From positions 1 through 44,489 of the IMG/VR virus record IMGVR_UViG_3300029914_000051: a stretch of DNA of 44,489 bases, one strand, 5' to 3'. The notes below the pieces were generated by a model. It was not told the DNA's origin. It made no database searches and was given only the letters and a program-made list of their open reading frames with translations. The stretch is from a virus. The position numbers and the translations under genes are program-made. Shown here one piece after another: positions 19,949 to 28,234 of the stretch. Position 1 is the stretch's first letter, and every line of letters starts with the position of its first letter.

Positions 19949-21821
19949 ACAGTTATTAAATAAAATAACCAAACAAAACCCTGTGGCAATGCCGAAAAAT
20001 TCTGTGGGTGCTTTTTACGATCAAGAAAGCCCAACCGTATTAAGTTTGCAGCCAAACGATCCACCTATGAACAAAAAGCCAATAGGTAAAGATTGGCAAG
20101 AACTTGAAAAGCATTTAACTGAACGATTAAACGGATTACGAGCATGGCGTTATTCGTGGTGGATGCAAAACTGGTCTGATTTAGCTGAGTTTGAATTGCC
20201 TCGTCGTTCTATTTGGTTGACTCAATCTTCTGGCGGTATGCCAACCCCCAATAATATGCTTCGTGGCAGAGAAATCAATAAATCAATTGTTGATCCTACA
20301 GCTACTTATGCCGCACGTATTTGCTCTGGCGGCCTTGTATCTGGCTTGGTATCGCCATCGCGGCCTTGGTTTAAAATGGTTTCGGCGATTGCCCATAAAG
20401 ATCTTGATACCGCTGGCCGTCAATGGATGGACGAAACTGAAGATCGTTTTTATAAAATATTGGCTGCTTCTAATTTTTATGAATCTGAAGCCCAGGAAAA
20501 AGAAGATGTGGTTGTTTTTGGGACAGCCCCATGTCTTATTTATGAAGATCAAAGAGACATTATTCGTTGTTATAATCCTTGCATTGGCGAACATTATTTA
20601 GGGAATGATGGATCAAATAGAGTTGATACATTTAACCGTCAATTTCTACAAACCATTTTACAAACCATAGACTTTTTTGGCAGTCAGACTCCTCCTGACG
20701 ATATTAAAGCTATGTGGTCACAAAAAGGTTCTGCGTTAGATCAGGAACGCACTATATCACATTCTATTGAACCAAATTTTGCTGTTGGAAAAGGAAAAAT
20801 TGGTAAAGTACCTGGCGATTTTGCGTGGAGAGAAGTTTACTGGGTGTGGGCTTCTGGCAGCAAAGAACCTTTATCAATTCGTGGGTTTCATGACCAGCCG
20901 TTTACGGTTGCTCGTTGGTCAACACAATCAAACGATGCTTATGGGCGCAGTCCCGGTATGGACGCTCTCCCTGATGTTATTCAGCTCCAAGTTATGACAC
21001 GCAGATTAGCGGAAGCCATTGAAAAGCAGGTTCGTCCACCTTTGTTGGCGGACATGTCAATGAAGAATCAACCATCGTCGGCATTGCCTGGCCATGTTAC
21101 ATATGTGCCTAAACTTGATGCAGGAACGGGTATGCGTTCCATATATCAAGTTAATCCTGATGTGGAGGCAATGTCGGCAAACATTGCGGCGATTGAGCAA
21201 CGTATTAAAGTAGCTTTTTTTAATGATTTGTTTTTGATGCTAGAGCAAGGTGCTGGTTCTGATCGTATGACGGCATACGAAGTGGCACAAAAAGTTCAAG
21301 AAAAATTAACTGTACTTGGGCCTGTTATCGAAAATATGCTTGGGGTTTTAAAGTTAAAACTGAAACGTATTTACGGAATTTTGCAACGCAAAGGTTTTAT
21401 AGATCCACCGCCCCCTTCGTTAAAGGGTGTGCCTTTGGGCGTCAATTTTGTTTCTATGTTGGCGTTGTCTCAAAAAGCTGCTGCTACAGGAGGATTGGAA
21501 CGTTTGGCTGCTTTAATTGGCAATATGGATCCTATATATCCTGAAATTAAAAATATTCTTGATGCTGAACAATATGTTCGTGTTATGAACGACCTTCTTG
21601 GCAACCAGCAGCGCATCATTCGTTCGCCAGATCAATATAAACAGATTAACGATATGCAAGCTAAGGCTGCTCAGGCAACGGCTAAGATGCAAGCAATGCA
21701 GCATGTTGCGCAAACAGCCAATATAGCCGCACAAGCTGGACAAACTCTTGCAAGTACAGATATAGGCGGCGGCGCTAATGCGCTTTCTCAGTTATTAGGA
21801 ACCGGAGCGAATGGTGGGTAA
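19941..21821 (+). CDS. Portal / head-to-tail connector protein (T7 gp8-like)
   Basis: 626 residues of the podovirus connector family, forming the dodecameric ring through which DNA is packaged. Typical blocks: KHLTERLNGLRAWRYSWWMQ near residue 60, SIVDPTATYAARICSGGLVS at about 115-134, DVVVFGTAPCLIYED (about 185-200), and DRMTAYEVAQKVQEKLTVLG in the C-terminal helices (about 440). The last 50 residues are Gln/Ala-rich. The start is GTG with GGGG upstream. The length is in the upper range for this family. Confidence 0.92.
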   Translation: MGKQLLNKITKQNPVAMPKNSVGAFYDQESPTVLSLQPNDPPMNKKPIGKDWQELEKHLTERLNGLRAWRYSWWMQNWSDLAEFELPRRSIWLTQSSGGMPTPNNMLRGREINKSIVDPTATYAARICSGGLVSGLVSPSRPWFKMVSAIAHKDLDTAGRQWMDETEDRFYKILAASNFYESEAQEKEDVVVFGTAPCLIYEDQRDIIRCYNPCIGEHYLGNDGSNRVDTFNRQFLQTILQTIDFFGSQTPPDDIKAMWSQKGSALDQERTISHSIEPNFAVGKGKIGKVPGDFAWREVYWVWASGSKEPLSIRGFHDQPFTVARWSTQSNDAYGRSPGMDALPDVIQLQVMTRRLAEAIEKQVRPPLLADMSMKNQPSSALPGHVTYVPKLDAGTGMRSIYQVNPDVEAMSANIAAIEQRIKVAFFNDLFLMLEQGAGSDRMTAYEVAQKVQEKLTVLGPVIENMLGVLKLKLKRIYGILQRKGFIDPPPPSLKGVPLGVNFVSMLALSQKAAATGGLERLAALIGNMDPIYPEIKNILDAEQYVRVMNDLLGNQQRIIRSPDQYKQINDMQAKAAQATAKMQAMQHVAQTANIAAQAGQTLASTDIGGGANALSQLLGTGANGG

Positions 21822-22028
21822 ATGACCGAAGAAAAACAAACTGAAATTTTAAAACGTTTTATCGACGGATTGACAAAATCTAGTGGTGCTGCGGCGCAAA
21901 TGGTTCATTCGCATCAAGATCCACGATTTTTGCCAATTAAAGAAAAGCTTATAGCGGTTCGGGATAAAGCAATTAATATGGCCATTAAAGGAAGCGGCAT
22001 AAAGGTGGAAAATGTCAGTAGGCATTAA
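21822..22028 (+). CDS. Small head-module protein, first tandem paralogue
   Basis: 68 residues starting directly after the portal stop. The segment RFIDGLTKSSGAAAQMVHSH ... FLPIKEKLIAVRDKAINMA aligns by eye with FFVEGLRQASSAAMQMSRLQ ... ELLDEIHNHGVNLW of the next gene, so they are duplicates of one small helical domain. Likely a head or connector accessory by position. Confidence 0.7.
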   Translation: MTEEKQTEILKRFIDGLTKSSGAAAQMVHSHQDPRFLPIKEKLIAVRDKAINMAIKGSGIKVENVSRH

Positions 22029-22326
22029 TGCAACAGATGCAAAAGATAAATCTCTTACACCCATTACTGAAAGAGAAACATTTGAGTTTTTTGTTGAAGG
22101 TTTAAGACAAGCATCCTCTGCGGCTATGCAAATGTCTCGTTTGCAAAATCACCCAATTTGGGCTGATGTCAGCGAACTGTTGGACGAAATCCATAATCAT
22201 GGCGTTAATTTATGGAAATCAAAACCAATGTCTCGTTTTGATGTGTTGCAGATGATAGATGGCAAACAAAAAAAATCCGTTGCTGCTCTTGATGAAAGCC
22301 GTCCGCAAAAGCTTATTATTAACTAA
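22012..22326 (+). CDS. Small head-module protein, second tandem paralogue
   Basis: 104 residues overlapping the preceding gene by 17 bases. It holds the shared helical domain (ETFEFFVEGLRQASSAAMQM, about 24-43) plus an extra C-terminal part (KPMSRFDVLQMIDGKQKKS). Function unknown. Confidence 0.7.
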   Translation: MSVGINATDAKDKSLTPITERETFEFFVEGLRQASSAAMQMSRLQNHPIWADVSELLDEIHNHGVNLWKSKPMSRFDVLQMIDGKQKKSVAALDESRPQKLIIN

Positions 22327-22595
22327 TGCCAAAAGAACGCAAATCAGCTGAAATTATTGCGTTAACAGAATCTCATCTTCCAACGGGTGATACGCCTACA
22401 TCCATTATTTGCTTATTGGAAAACCTTAATCAAAAAGCAGAGCGTGGTGAATTAGTCGGAATGTGTGTAGCTTATATTGAAAGCAACGGGCATGTTTTTA
22501 CCCATATATGCCACGGGTCTTCCACATGGTCACAAATTGTATCGGCTGTAACTGCATTGTTTCATGACATCAATGTTAAATGGTCAAAATTATGA
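22326..22595 (+). CDS. Hypothetical protein, 89 aa
   Basis: 89 residues with SIICLLENLNQKAERGELVG followed by MCVAYIESNGHVFTHICHG, a helix plus beta hairpin seen in small phage proteins of unknown role. Shares its first base with the preceding stop (TAATG) and ends in ATGA with the next gene. Confidence 0.66.
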   Translation: MPKERKSAEIIALTESHLPTGDTPTSIICLLENLNQKAERGELVGMCVAYIESNGHVFTHICHGSSTWSQIVSAVTALFHDINVKWSKL

Positions 22596-22921
22596 TTGAA
22601 GAAGAAGATCAATATAATGCTGACGACAAAGAACAAGTTAATAGGGCACGCAAAAAAGCTGCTCGCGCAAAAATACAGAACGACGAAGTTATACGTGGGA
22701 TCATGTCCGTTAAAGAAGCACGCGCATGGATATACCATATACTTGAAGCCAGCTATATGTTTGGAAATCCTATTGTCCGTGGAGATTCTCACGAAACTTA
22801 TTGCAATATCGGAATGGCTAACCTTGGTAAAATGATTTGGATGGAAATTGAAGAAGCCGCTCCTGAGCTTTGTATAAAAATGCGTAAAGAAGCAGGGAAA
22901 AATGAAGATATTGAGTCCTAG
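22592..22921 (+). CDS. Bbp19-like phage protein
   Basis: 109 residues from the ATGA-coupled start (MIEEEDQYNADDK...). The C-terminal part ARAWIYHILEASYMFGNP ... TYCNIGMANLGKMIW ... EIEEAAPELCIKM matches what I know of the Bbp19-like domain of podoviruses: an aromatic helix, a Gly-rich turn, a helix and EAAPE. In BPP-1-type phages this lies between portal and capsid genes, as here. Function not established. Confidence 0.76.
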   Translation: MIEEEDQYNADDKEQVNRARKKAARAKIQNDEVIRGIMSVKEARAWIYHILEASYMFGNPIVRGDSHETYCNIGMANLGKMIWMEIEEAAPELCIKMRKEAGKNEDIES

Positions 22922-23102
22922 AGAACAGCAAGTCATGGTGCTTTTGGCAAACGGATTAACGTGTCAAGAAGCTGCACAAAATCTCCAATTGGAAATAACA
23001 ACAATAAAAACTCATGTTCTATCTGTAAGAAATAAAATTGAAGCCCGTAATATTCCGCACGCTGTTGCAATTTTAGTTTCTAATGGTTCATTGCATATTT
23101 AA
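22902..23102 (+). CDS. Stand-alone LuxR/GerE-type HTH protein
   Basis: 66 residues that are essentially only a GerE domain: LSPREQQVMVLLANGLTCQE then AAQNLQLEITTIKTHVLSVR and NKIEARNIPHAVAIL. Scanning helix, turn and recognition helix (TTIKTHVLSVRNKI) are all present, with no receiver or ligand domain. It should bind DNA as a dimer. A regulator between portal and scaffold genes is unusual. Overlaps the Bbp19-like gene by 20 bases. Confidence 0.8.
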   Translation: MKILSPREQQVMVLLANGLTCQEAAQNLQLEITTIKTHVLSVRNKIEARNIPHAVAILVSNGSLHI

Positions 23103-23129
23103 TATGCATCATGCTTCCGTAGGATATTA

Positions 23130-23159
23130 ATGAGTATAAATTTTCTATATAATACTTAA
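23130..23159 (+). other. Possible 9-codon leader ORF before scaffold gene
   Basis: ATG AGT ... ACT TAA, with AGGA five bases before its ATG. Its stop lies two bases before the scaffold ATG, which itself has no Shine-Dalgarno. Reinitiation after this leader could set scaffold synthesis (inference). Confidence 0.28.
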
Positions 23160-23161
23160 CC

Positions 23162-24010
23162 ATGACTGAAGAAGTGGTTAATGTTACGGCACCTGAGCCA
23201 GTACAATCTGCTCCTGTTTTATCAACAGAGAGCGCATCGGCATCTATGGATACCGTACTGGGCAGTGACGTTGTAGATACAGCACCAGCTGATGTAAAAA
23301 CCGAAGTATCTACAGAAATTAAATCTGATAATAAATCTGATGTTTCGACAGAAATTAAAACTGAACCAAAAGATTTAAAATCTGAAGTTAAATCGGACAT
23401 TAAGGTAGATGCTAAACAAGATTCTGCTGATGGCGCTGAAAAAGCGACTGAGGCAAACAAAGAGGAAAAGAGCAACCAGTCTGATGAACCAGCTCCGTTG
23501 CCGTCCTATGAGCCGTGGAAGTTTCCTGAAAATATGACTGTTGACCAATCCCAATTGGGAAAAGTTAACAAGATGTTTGCTGAATTTGAACTTGAGTCTA
23601 AAGCAGACCATGCTTTAGTTCAAAAGTTTGGACAGAAAATTATTGATCGTCATATTGAAAGTGTACAAGCGGTTGTCGAGAAAATTGCGGAAGCTTACAA
23701 AAAATCGTGGCAAGACCAAACAAAGGGTTGGTACGATTCTTTTGTTAAAGATCCTGAAATTGGCGGAAATCGTAAAGACGAGACTGCTGCTGCGGCACGT
23801 GAATTTATTCGTCGTCATGGTGGAAGTGAAGAACAACAAAAGGAACTTAGAACGCTTATGCAAACAACGGGCATTGGCAATCATCCAGCTGTTATTCGCG
23901 CTTTTGCTAAAGCTACCGCGAATCTTTCTGAGCCTACGGCTGTCCCTGCTGGAACTCCACCCGCTCAACAAGTTTCGCGCAAACAAAGATTTTACGGGAA
24001 GAAAAGCTAA
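23162..24010 (+). CDS. Capsid scaffolding/assembly protein
   Basis: 282 residues directly before the major capsid gene, the usual place. The N-terminal 110 residues are acidic and repetitive (TEIKSD, TEIKTEPKD, SEVKSDIKVD) and should be disordered. A helical region follows (MFAEFELESKADHALVQKFG ... IESVQAVVEKIAEAYKKSW), then KGWYDSFVKDPEIGGN and a basic C-terminal end (QQVSRKQRFYGKKS) that fits the capsid-binding tail known for scaffolds. No protease motif. Confidence 0.84.
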   Translation: MTEEVVNVTAPEPVQSAPVLSTESASASMDTVLGSDVVDTAPADVKTEVSTEIKSDNKSDVSTEIKTEPKDLKSEVKSDIKVDAKQDSADGAEKATEANKEEKSNQSDEPAPLPSYEPWKFPENMTVDQSQLGKVNKMFAEFELESKADHALVQKFGQKIIDRHIESVQAVVEKIAEAYKKSWQDQTKGWYDSFVKDPEIGGNRKDETAAAAREFIRRHGGSEEQQKELRTLMQTTGIGNHPAVIRAFAKATANLSEPTAVPAGTPPAQQVSRKQRFYGKKS

Positions 24011-24051
24011 CACTTCTCGAAGTAATTATCGCCCTTTAGCAAGGCATAACT

Positions 24052-24071
24052 GGAACGATGTGAATCGTCCC
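24052..24071 (+). promoter_or_regulatory. GNRA-capped hairpin upstream of capsid gene
   Basis: GGAACGAT-GTGA-ATCGTCCC: 8-base stem with one mismatch and a GUGA tetraloop, 23 bases before the capsid ATG. No U run follows, so it is not a terminator. It could stabilise or delimit the capsid mRNA. Confidence 0.4.
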
Positions 24072-24094
24072 ATCCCTTAGAAGGAGCTAATAAT

Positions 24095-25159
24095 ATGGCT
24101 GGTGCATTTAGCTATAACGTCCTACCAAATCTCGTTGATTGGGCACGGAGCGTCGATCCCGATGGTGCAGTTGCTGACATTGCAGAATTGCTTTCTCAAT
24201 GCAACGAAGTCCTGAAGGATATTATCTGGAAGGAAGGCAATCTTCCTCTTGGCCACAAAATCTCGGTTCGTGCTGGTTTACCGCAAGGTACATGGCGCGG
24301 CAACAACCAAGGTGTTGCGTCCACCAAACCCCTCCAAGCTCAGTTCCAGTTTGCCATTGGCGAATTGGTTGATTACAGCTTGGTAGATAAGTCTGAAGCA
24401 TCCCTGAATGGTGACGTAGAGGCTTTCCGTTTGTCGCAAGACATGGCGCATATTGAAGGTCTTAGCCAGCAGATCGCTTCAGCTTTGTTCTATTCAAACG
24501 AAGCCACGAACCCACAGCAGTTTACTGGTCTTGCACCTCAGTATAATACGATTACGTCTTCAAACGCGAAGAATGCCGTAAACGTACTTAATGCTGGCGG
24601 TACAGCATCAGCCAACGCTTCTTTGTGGCTTGGTGGGTGGGGCGACGAAACTTTGTTTGGTATTTTCCCCAAGGGTTCGCCAGCCGGTCTTCAGTATGAA
24701 GACAAGGGTGACGTTCGCGCTCTTTACGATACGAACGGCAACCAGTTTGAAGGTTACACCAGCTATTTCTGCTGGAAGTGCGGCCTAGCTGTTAAGGATT
24801 GGCGCTATACGGTTCGTATCTGCAACATTGATACGACTACAAACGCAGGCGGCCTGTTCTCAACGACACCTCCTGACTTGTTTGCTTTGATGTCGCGTGC
24901 AGTTGTTAAGTTGCCTACCCTTACTCGTCGCGCTTCTGGCATTACTGAAAGCGACAGTCCTCGTGAACCGGCTCCTGGTATTAACCCAGCTTGGTATTGC
25001 AACCGTACTGTTCGTGAAAACTTGGATATCCAAGCTATTCGCGACAAAAACGTTTTGTTGTCGAGCAAGGACTTTGCAGGCGATCCCGTATTGGCCTTCC
25101 GTGATATCCCCATCCGTGTGGTCGATGCTTTGACCAACACTGAAGCAACACTGTCGTAA
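24095..25159 (+). CDS. Major capsid protein
   Basis: 354 residues, HK97-fold type by size and position after scaffold. AAGGAG lies before the ATG. Recognisable blocks: YNVLPNLVDWARSVDPDG near the N-terminus, LPLGHKISVRAGLPQGTWRG (about 50-69), a long backbone helix region (EAFRLSQDMAHIEGLSQQIA), FAGDPVLAFRDIPIRVVDAL near the C-terminus. Sequence style matches the podovirus capsids associated with Bbp16/Bbp19-type neighbours. Codon choice shifts to more C-ending codons than neighbours, as for a highly expressed gene. Confidence 0.9.
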   Translation: MAGAFSYNVLPNLVDWARSVDPDGAVADIAELLSQCNEVLKDIIWKEGNLPLGHKISVRAGLPQGTWRGNNQGVASTKPLQAQFQFAIGELVDYSLVDKSEASLNGDVEAFRLSQDMAHIEGLSQQIASALFYSNEATNPQQFTGLAPQYNTITSSNAKNAVNVLNAGGTASANASLWLGGWGDETLFGIFPKGSPAGLQYEDKGDVRALYDTNGNQFEGYTSYFCWKCGLAVKDWRYTVRICNIDTTTNAGGLFSTTPPDLFALMSRAVVKLPTLTRRASGITESDSPREPAPGINPAWYCNRTVRENLDIQAIRDKNVLLSSKDFAGDPVLAFRDIPIRVVDALTNTEATLS

Positions 25160-25170
25160 GGAGAAATCTA

Positions 25171-25728
25171 ATGTACTTGGATAATAGTTTGTCTTTCAAT
25201 ACGGCGGTCAACACTGTACTAGCAATCGCTAATACAACCACAACCTCCACCATCATTGATATTACGGGTGCTGGCTCAGGCAATGCTCCTTCAATGATTA
25301 ATGGTTTCCCTGCAACCAATACTGCAATCGGCGTTGATTACGGTGTTGGCGATGGAATGGCACAACCTTATGTTGTCGTAACGATTAATACCGTCACGAC
25401 AGTAACCGGCACCATGACTATCACCTTGCAGGCTGCTCCTGATAACGGTTCGTATGGTCAAGGCACTTACACTACCATTTACACGTCCGCTGCGCTTTCT
25501 GGCAGTACGATGCTGTACGCTGGTTCTGTTTTGTACTTTCCTGTACCGTCTACCTTGGCAGCTATGGGCGAAGCACTTCCTCGCTTTTACAAGCTTGTTT
25601 ACACGGTATCGAACACGACCATTACCCTTAGCGTCAATTCGTTTATGACGCTAAATCCTCCAAGCTTTGCTGGCACAAAAGCTGGTTTGCTGGGCAATCA
25701 ATACGCAAACAATTACATCGCTGGTTAA
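25171..25728 (+). CDS. Bbp16-like capsid cement/decoration protein
   Basis: 185 residues, rich in Thr, Ser and Asn and beta strands: STIIDITGAGSGNAPSMING, YVVVTINTVTTVTGTMTITL, PDNGSYGQGTYTTIYTSAAL, FYKLVYTVSNTTITLSVNSF. This all-beta protein follows the capsid gene by 11 bases with GGAG upstream, like the trimer-forming cement protein Bbp16. Followed by an intrinsic terminator. Confidence 0.78.
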   Translation: MYLDNSLSFNTAVNTVLAIANTTTTSTIIDITGAGSGNAPSMINGFPATNTAIGVDYGVGDGMAQPYVVVTINTVTTVTGTMTITLQAAPDNGSYGQGTYTTIYTSAALSGSTMLYAGSVLYFPVPSTLAAMGEALPRFYKLVYTVSNTTITLSVNSFMTLNPPSFAGTKAGLLGNQYANNYIAG

Positions 25729-25737
25729 TACGCATAC

Positions 25738-25766
25738 CCCGTGGCCAGAAATGGTCACGGGTTTTT
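25738..25766 (+). terminator. Intrinsic terminator after the capsid/cement genes
   Basis: CCCGTGGCC (25738-25746), loop AGAAAT, GGTCACGGG (25753-25761), then five T. Nine pairs with one G-U. It ends the capsid transcript and probably lowers expression of genes to its right. Confidence 0.82.
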
Positions 25767-25784
25767 CTAAACAAAGGAGACTTT

Positions 25785-26261
25785 ATGGTTCAGCTTTTTA
25801 CAGCGCCTCCCGTTCAAAAACGCGATCCTGCTATTCCGCAAGATCGTCCTGTTTATCGTATTCTTAATGAACAGGGATTTTTTGGCCCAGATGACACGCT
25901 GCATCCATCGGGCGAACTCATTGTTCTTTATGATACGCCGAACGAGGATATGGAGCCAATGAATGAACTGGCGCAAGAAGCGTTTGAAAAATATGTTGAT
26001 TCTTTGGAAGAAAGCGCACGCATTGTAGCTGAGCGCAATGGTCGTTATTATGCTGGTCGTCCACGCACTAAAGATGAAATGATTGCCAACGCTTCAGAAG
26101 ATGCTCGTCGTTTGCAAACGGTTCAAAACCCTAATGGTGTTAAAATTATGGGCGCTAAAATGAATAGCAAGAAGCGTATTCAAAAAGTTAGCCCAGAAAC
26201 AACTTCTGAATTTGTTGGAAACAATGAAGAACGCGCTTCTAAAATCGAAAAACTTGGTTAA
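25785..26261 (+). CDS. Hypothetical virion-associated protein, 158 aa
   Basis: First gene after the terminator; AAGGAG before the ATG. Opens with a Pro/Asp-rich region (APPVQKRDPAIPQDRPVYRI) and continues with acidic helices (NELAQEAFEKYVDSLEESAR), then a basic tail. Proteins like it are common downstream of podovirus capsid genes, but the function is unknown. Confidence 0.7.
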   Translation: MVQLFTAPPVQKRDPAIPQDRPVYRILNEQGFFGPDDTLHPSGELIVLYDTPNEDMEPMNELAQEAFEKYVDSLEESARIVAERNGRYYAGRPRTKDEMIANASEDARRLQTVQNPNGVKIMGAKMNSKKRIQKVSPETTSEFVGNNEERASKIEKLG

Positions 26262-26266
26262 TCTAA

Positions 26267-26551
26267 ATGGTAATGTCCAATCTTGTTGATGGTGCAAAAT
26301 CAATGTCTGAAAAACCAAAAAAGAAATGGATGAAAAAAGCGGTTCCTGAAAGCCATAAAGGAATTTTTACGGCTAAAGCAAAAGCTGCCGGTAAATCCGT
26401 TCATGAATATGCTGAAGAAGAAAAAAATGCACCAGGTAAGCTTGGAAAAGAAGCTCGTTTAGCTGAAACGTTTGAAAAAGAAGCACATAAGAAAAAGCAC
26501 GTTGGGGCTAAGACTCTTATGAAATCTATGTATGGAAAGGTTAAAAAATGA
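26267..26551 (+). CDS. Conserved Lys/Ala-rich phage protein, 94 aa
   Basis: Very basic (KPKKKWMKKAVPESHKGIFT). The block KAKAAGKSVHEYAEEEKNAP and KEARLAETFEKEAHKKKH is a conserved small phage motif with unknown function. In-frame ATGs at 26267 and 26273 are possible. Coupled to the next gene by a 4-base overlap. Confidence 0.72.
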   Translation: MVMSNLVDGAKSMSEKPKKKWMKKAVPESHKGIFTAKAKAAGKSVHEYAEEEKNAPGKLGKEARLAETFEKEAHKKKHVGAKTLMKSMYGKVKK

Positions 26552-26958
26552 GCAGCAGAGCTGAACGCATGTACGGCAAATCTCCTACGATGAAACGTGG
26601 AGAAGACGGAGATATGGAAATTAGCCGTATTGAAAAAGATTCCAAAAAAGCTGGCAACCATGAAACCATGAAAGAAGCCGATAATCATGAAGTAATGCCA
26701 GCACATGTCCGCCACGTCAAAGAACGCCATGATATGCATTCTCGTCATGAACACGAACATGCTATGCATGATGCCAAAGGTCATACTGATAAAAAAGAAA
26801 TGCATACTCGTCACGAAAAAGAAATGAAAGAAATGCATTCTCGCCATGAAAAAGAGCTTGGCGAACCCGAACATCAAAAAGAAATGCAATCGCACGAAAA
26901 GAAAGACAAAATCATAGACAAAGCCACCAAGGGTGGCGAAAAAGAAGGGAATGATTAA
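26548..26958 (+). CDS. His/Glu/Lys-rich repetitive protein
   Basis: 136 residues with an extreme His content in a helical repeat: RHDMHSRHEHEHAMHDAKGH, EMHTRHEKEMKEMHSRHEKE. It is probably an elongated charged helix that could bind metal ions. No catalytic motif. Lies between head and tail genes; role unknown. ATGA overlap with the preceding gene. Confidence 0.75.
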   Translation: MSSRAERMYGKSPTMKRGEDGDMEISRIEKDSKKAGNHETMKEADNHEVMPAHVRHVKERHDMHSRHEHEHAMHDAKGHTDKKEMHTRHEKEMKEMHSRHEKELGEPEHQKEMQSHEKKDKIIDKATKGGEKEGND

Positions 26959-26960
26959 TC

Positions 26961-27491
26961 ATGGCAACACTTCCTATTGGTAACGAACTAGTAATCGTAC
27001 AGGGTATTTCTGGAAACGGTTATCCTGCGGCCACGACTGAGCAATTCAGTCTTACGCAAATCACTAACTTTGAGGGCAGCACGTATTTTGCCAATAGCGT
27101 TTCGGTAACTTCGACTACGCTTATTACGTCAAGCGGCATGTCAGTTATTTTGCAAGCTGCTGGCGTTTATGTTTTTGACGTTTATTTGTCGGTAACTAAC
27201 GGTGCATCTGGCGGTCTAAAGCTTCAATTTACTGGCACTGCTACCGCAACAACTTTGTCTGCTGATACTTGGGCCTACAATACCGCTACGGTGGCCGCAC
27301 AAGGTAACATTACGGCTCTGTCAAGCAATCTTCTGGCTTATACAGGGGCAGTTACCACAGTTAACATTACAGGTACGATTTTAGCTGCAACAACAGGAAC
27401 TTTTGCGCTATCTTTCTCTCAAAATGTCAGCAACGCAACGGCTACTACGCTTAACGCAGGCTCTAATTTCTGGGTTGATAGGTTGTCGTAA
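26961..27491 (+). CDS. Beta-sandwich (C1q/TNF-like) virion surface protein
   Basis: 176 residues. After 60 residues the pattern GMSVILQAAGVYVFDVYLSV, GGLKLQFTGTATATTLSADT, VTTVNITGTILAATTGTFAL, SFSQNVSNATATTLNAGSNF resembles trimeric C1q/TNF-like jelly-roll domains of phage head fibres or decorations. Very rich in Thr/Ser/Ala, few charges. Position after the capsid block suggests head decoration. Family assignment is by strand pattern only. Confidence 0.65.
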   Translation: MATLPIGNELVIVQGISGNGYPAATTEQFSLTQITNFEGSTYFANSVSVTSTTLITSSGMSVILQAAGVYVFDVYLSVTNGASGGLKLQFTGTATATTLSADTWAYNTATVAAQGNITALSSNLLAYTGAVTTVNITGTILAATTGTFALSFSQNVSNATATTLNAGSNFWVDRLS

Positions 27492-27502
27492 AGAGGATTT
27501 TA

Positions 27503-28225
27503 ATGGAAAATGTAAGGCTCTATGTTAGCGTGGCCAGCAATAGAGATTGGAAGGGCAAATTTGGCTCTTCCCTTGTAGGACTTATGTCCTATTTGATGAC
27601 AACTGGCATTGGCGTATCTGGGTATAAACTCCAAGATGTTCAGTTTCGTTCATACGGCCAAGTTAGCGTTCTTCCTATAGCCCAAGAAAAATTTGTCGAT
27701 GAGATGATTAATGGGAATTACACCCATTGGTTATCTTTAGATGACGATATGACATTTCCTAACAATATTGTTGATCGTCTTATTCAGCATGATAAGGATG
27801 TTGTGACAACAAATTATCGTCACAAAACTATGCATGATATTAATGAAGTTAAAGGCATTTTGTGTGACATAAACGGCAACCGTTTGGATTCAACTGGTAA
27901 GACAGGATTGCAAGAAGTCGCTTCTATGGGCGGGGCAAGTTTTTTGGCTCGCGTGTCGTCTTTTAGAGAAATTCCTAAGCCTCGTTTTGAAATCCGTTGG
28001 CTTGAAGAAAAACAAGATTATGTTGGATCGGATATTTATTTTTCGACACTTTTACGTGTGCATGGCGTCAAAATGTTCTGCGATCATGATTTATCGCAAG
28101 AAATTGGGCATATTGGCGAATATGAATATATGTTTCCAAAAGTAACAAATGTGATTCCAGTAGAGCATGTGGCTGAAGATATCCGGCCTATATCTGTTGA
28201 TGAAATTGAAAATCTTGCGGCTTAG
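27503..28225 (+). CDS. Glycosyltransferase, GT2-like (GT-A fold)
   Basis: 240 residues. The metal-binding DxD-type motif is THWLSLDDDMTFPNNIVDRL (Asp80-82), followed by DKDVVTTNYRHKT; the acceptor side is MGGASFLARVSSF and YVGSDIYFSTLLRVHG with the late Asp of SDIYF. This architecture is common in phage and virus GT2 proteins. It is the third glycosyltransferase gene in the structural arm, separated from the other two by about 9.5 kb. Its target is unknown; neighbours are a surface beta-sandwich protein and a capsid-staple-like protein. Confidence 0.84.
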   Translation: MENVRLYVSVASNRDWKGKFGSSLVGLMSYLMTTGIGVSGYKLQDVQFRSYGQVSVLPIAQEKFVDEMINGNYTHWLSLDDDMTFPNNIVDRLIQHDKDVVTTNYRHKTMHDINEVKGILCDINGNRLDSTGKTGLQEVASMGGASFLARVSSFREIPKPRFEIRWLEEKQDYVGSDIYFSTLLRVHGVKMFCDHDLSQEIGHIGEYEYMFPKVTNVIPVEHVAEDIRPISVDEIENLAA

Positions 28226-28234
28226 GGGTTAAAT

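Noticed and set aside
26401-26895. Long leftward Phe/Met/His-rich frame
   Set aside because: It is the antisense of the Lys/Glu/His-rich codons of the real genes and has no start signal.
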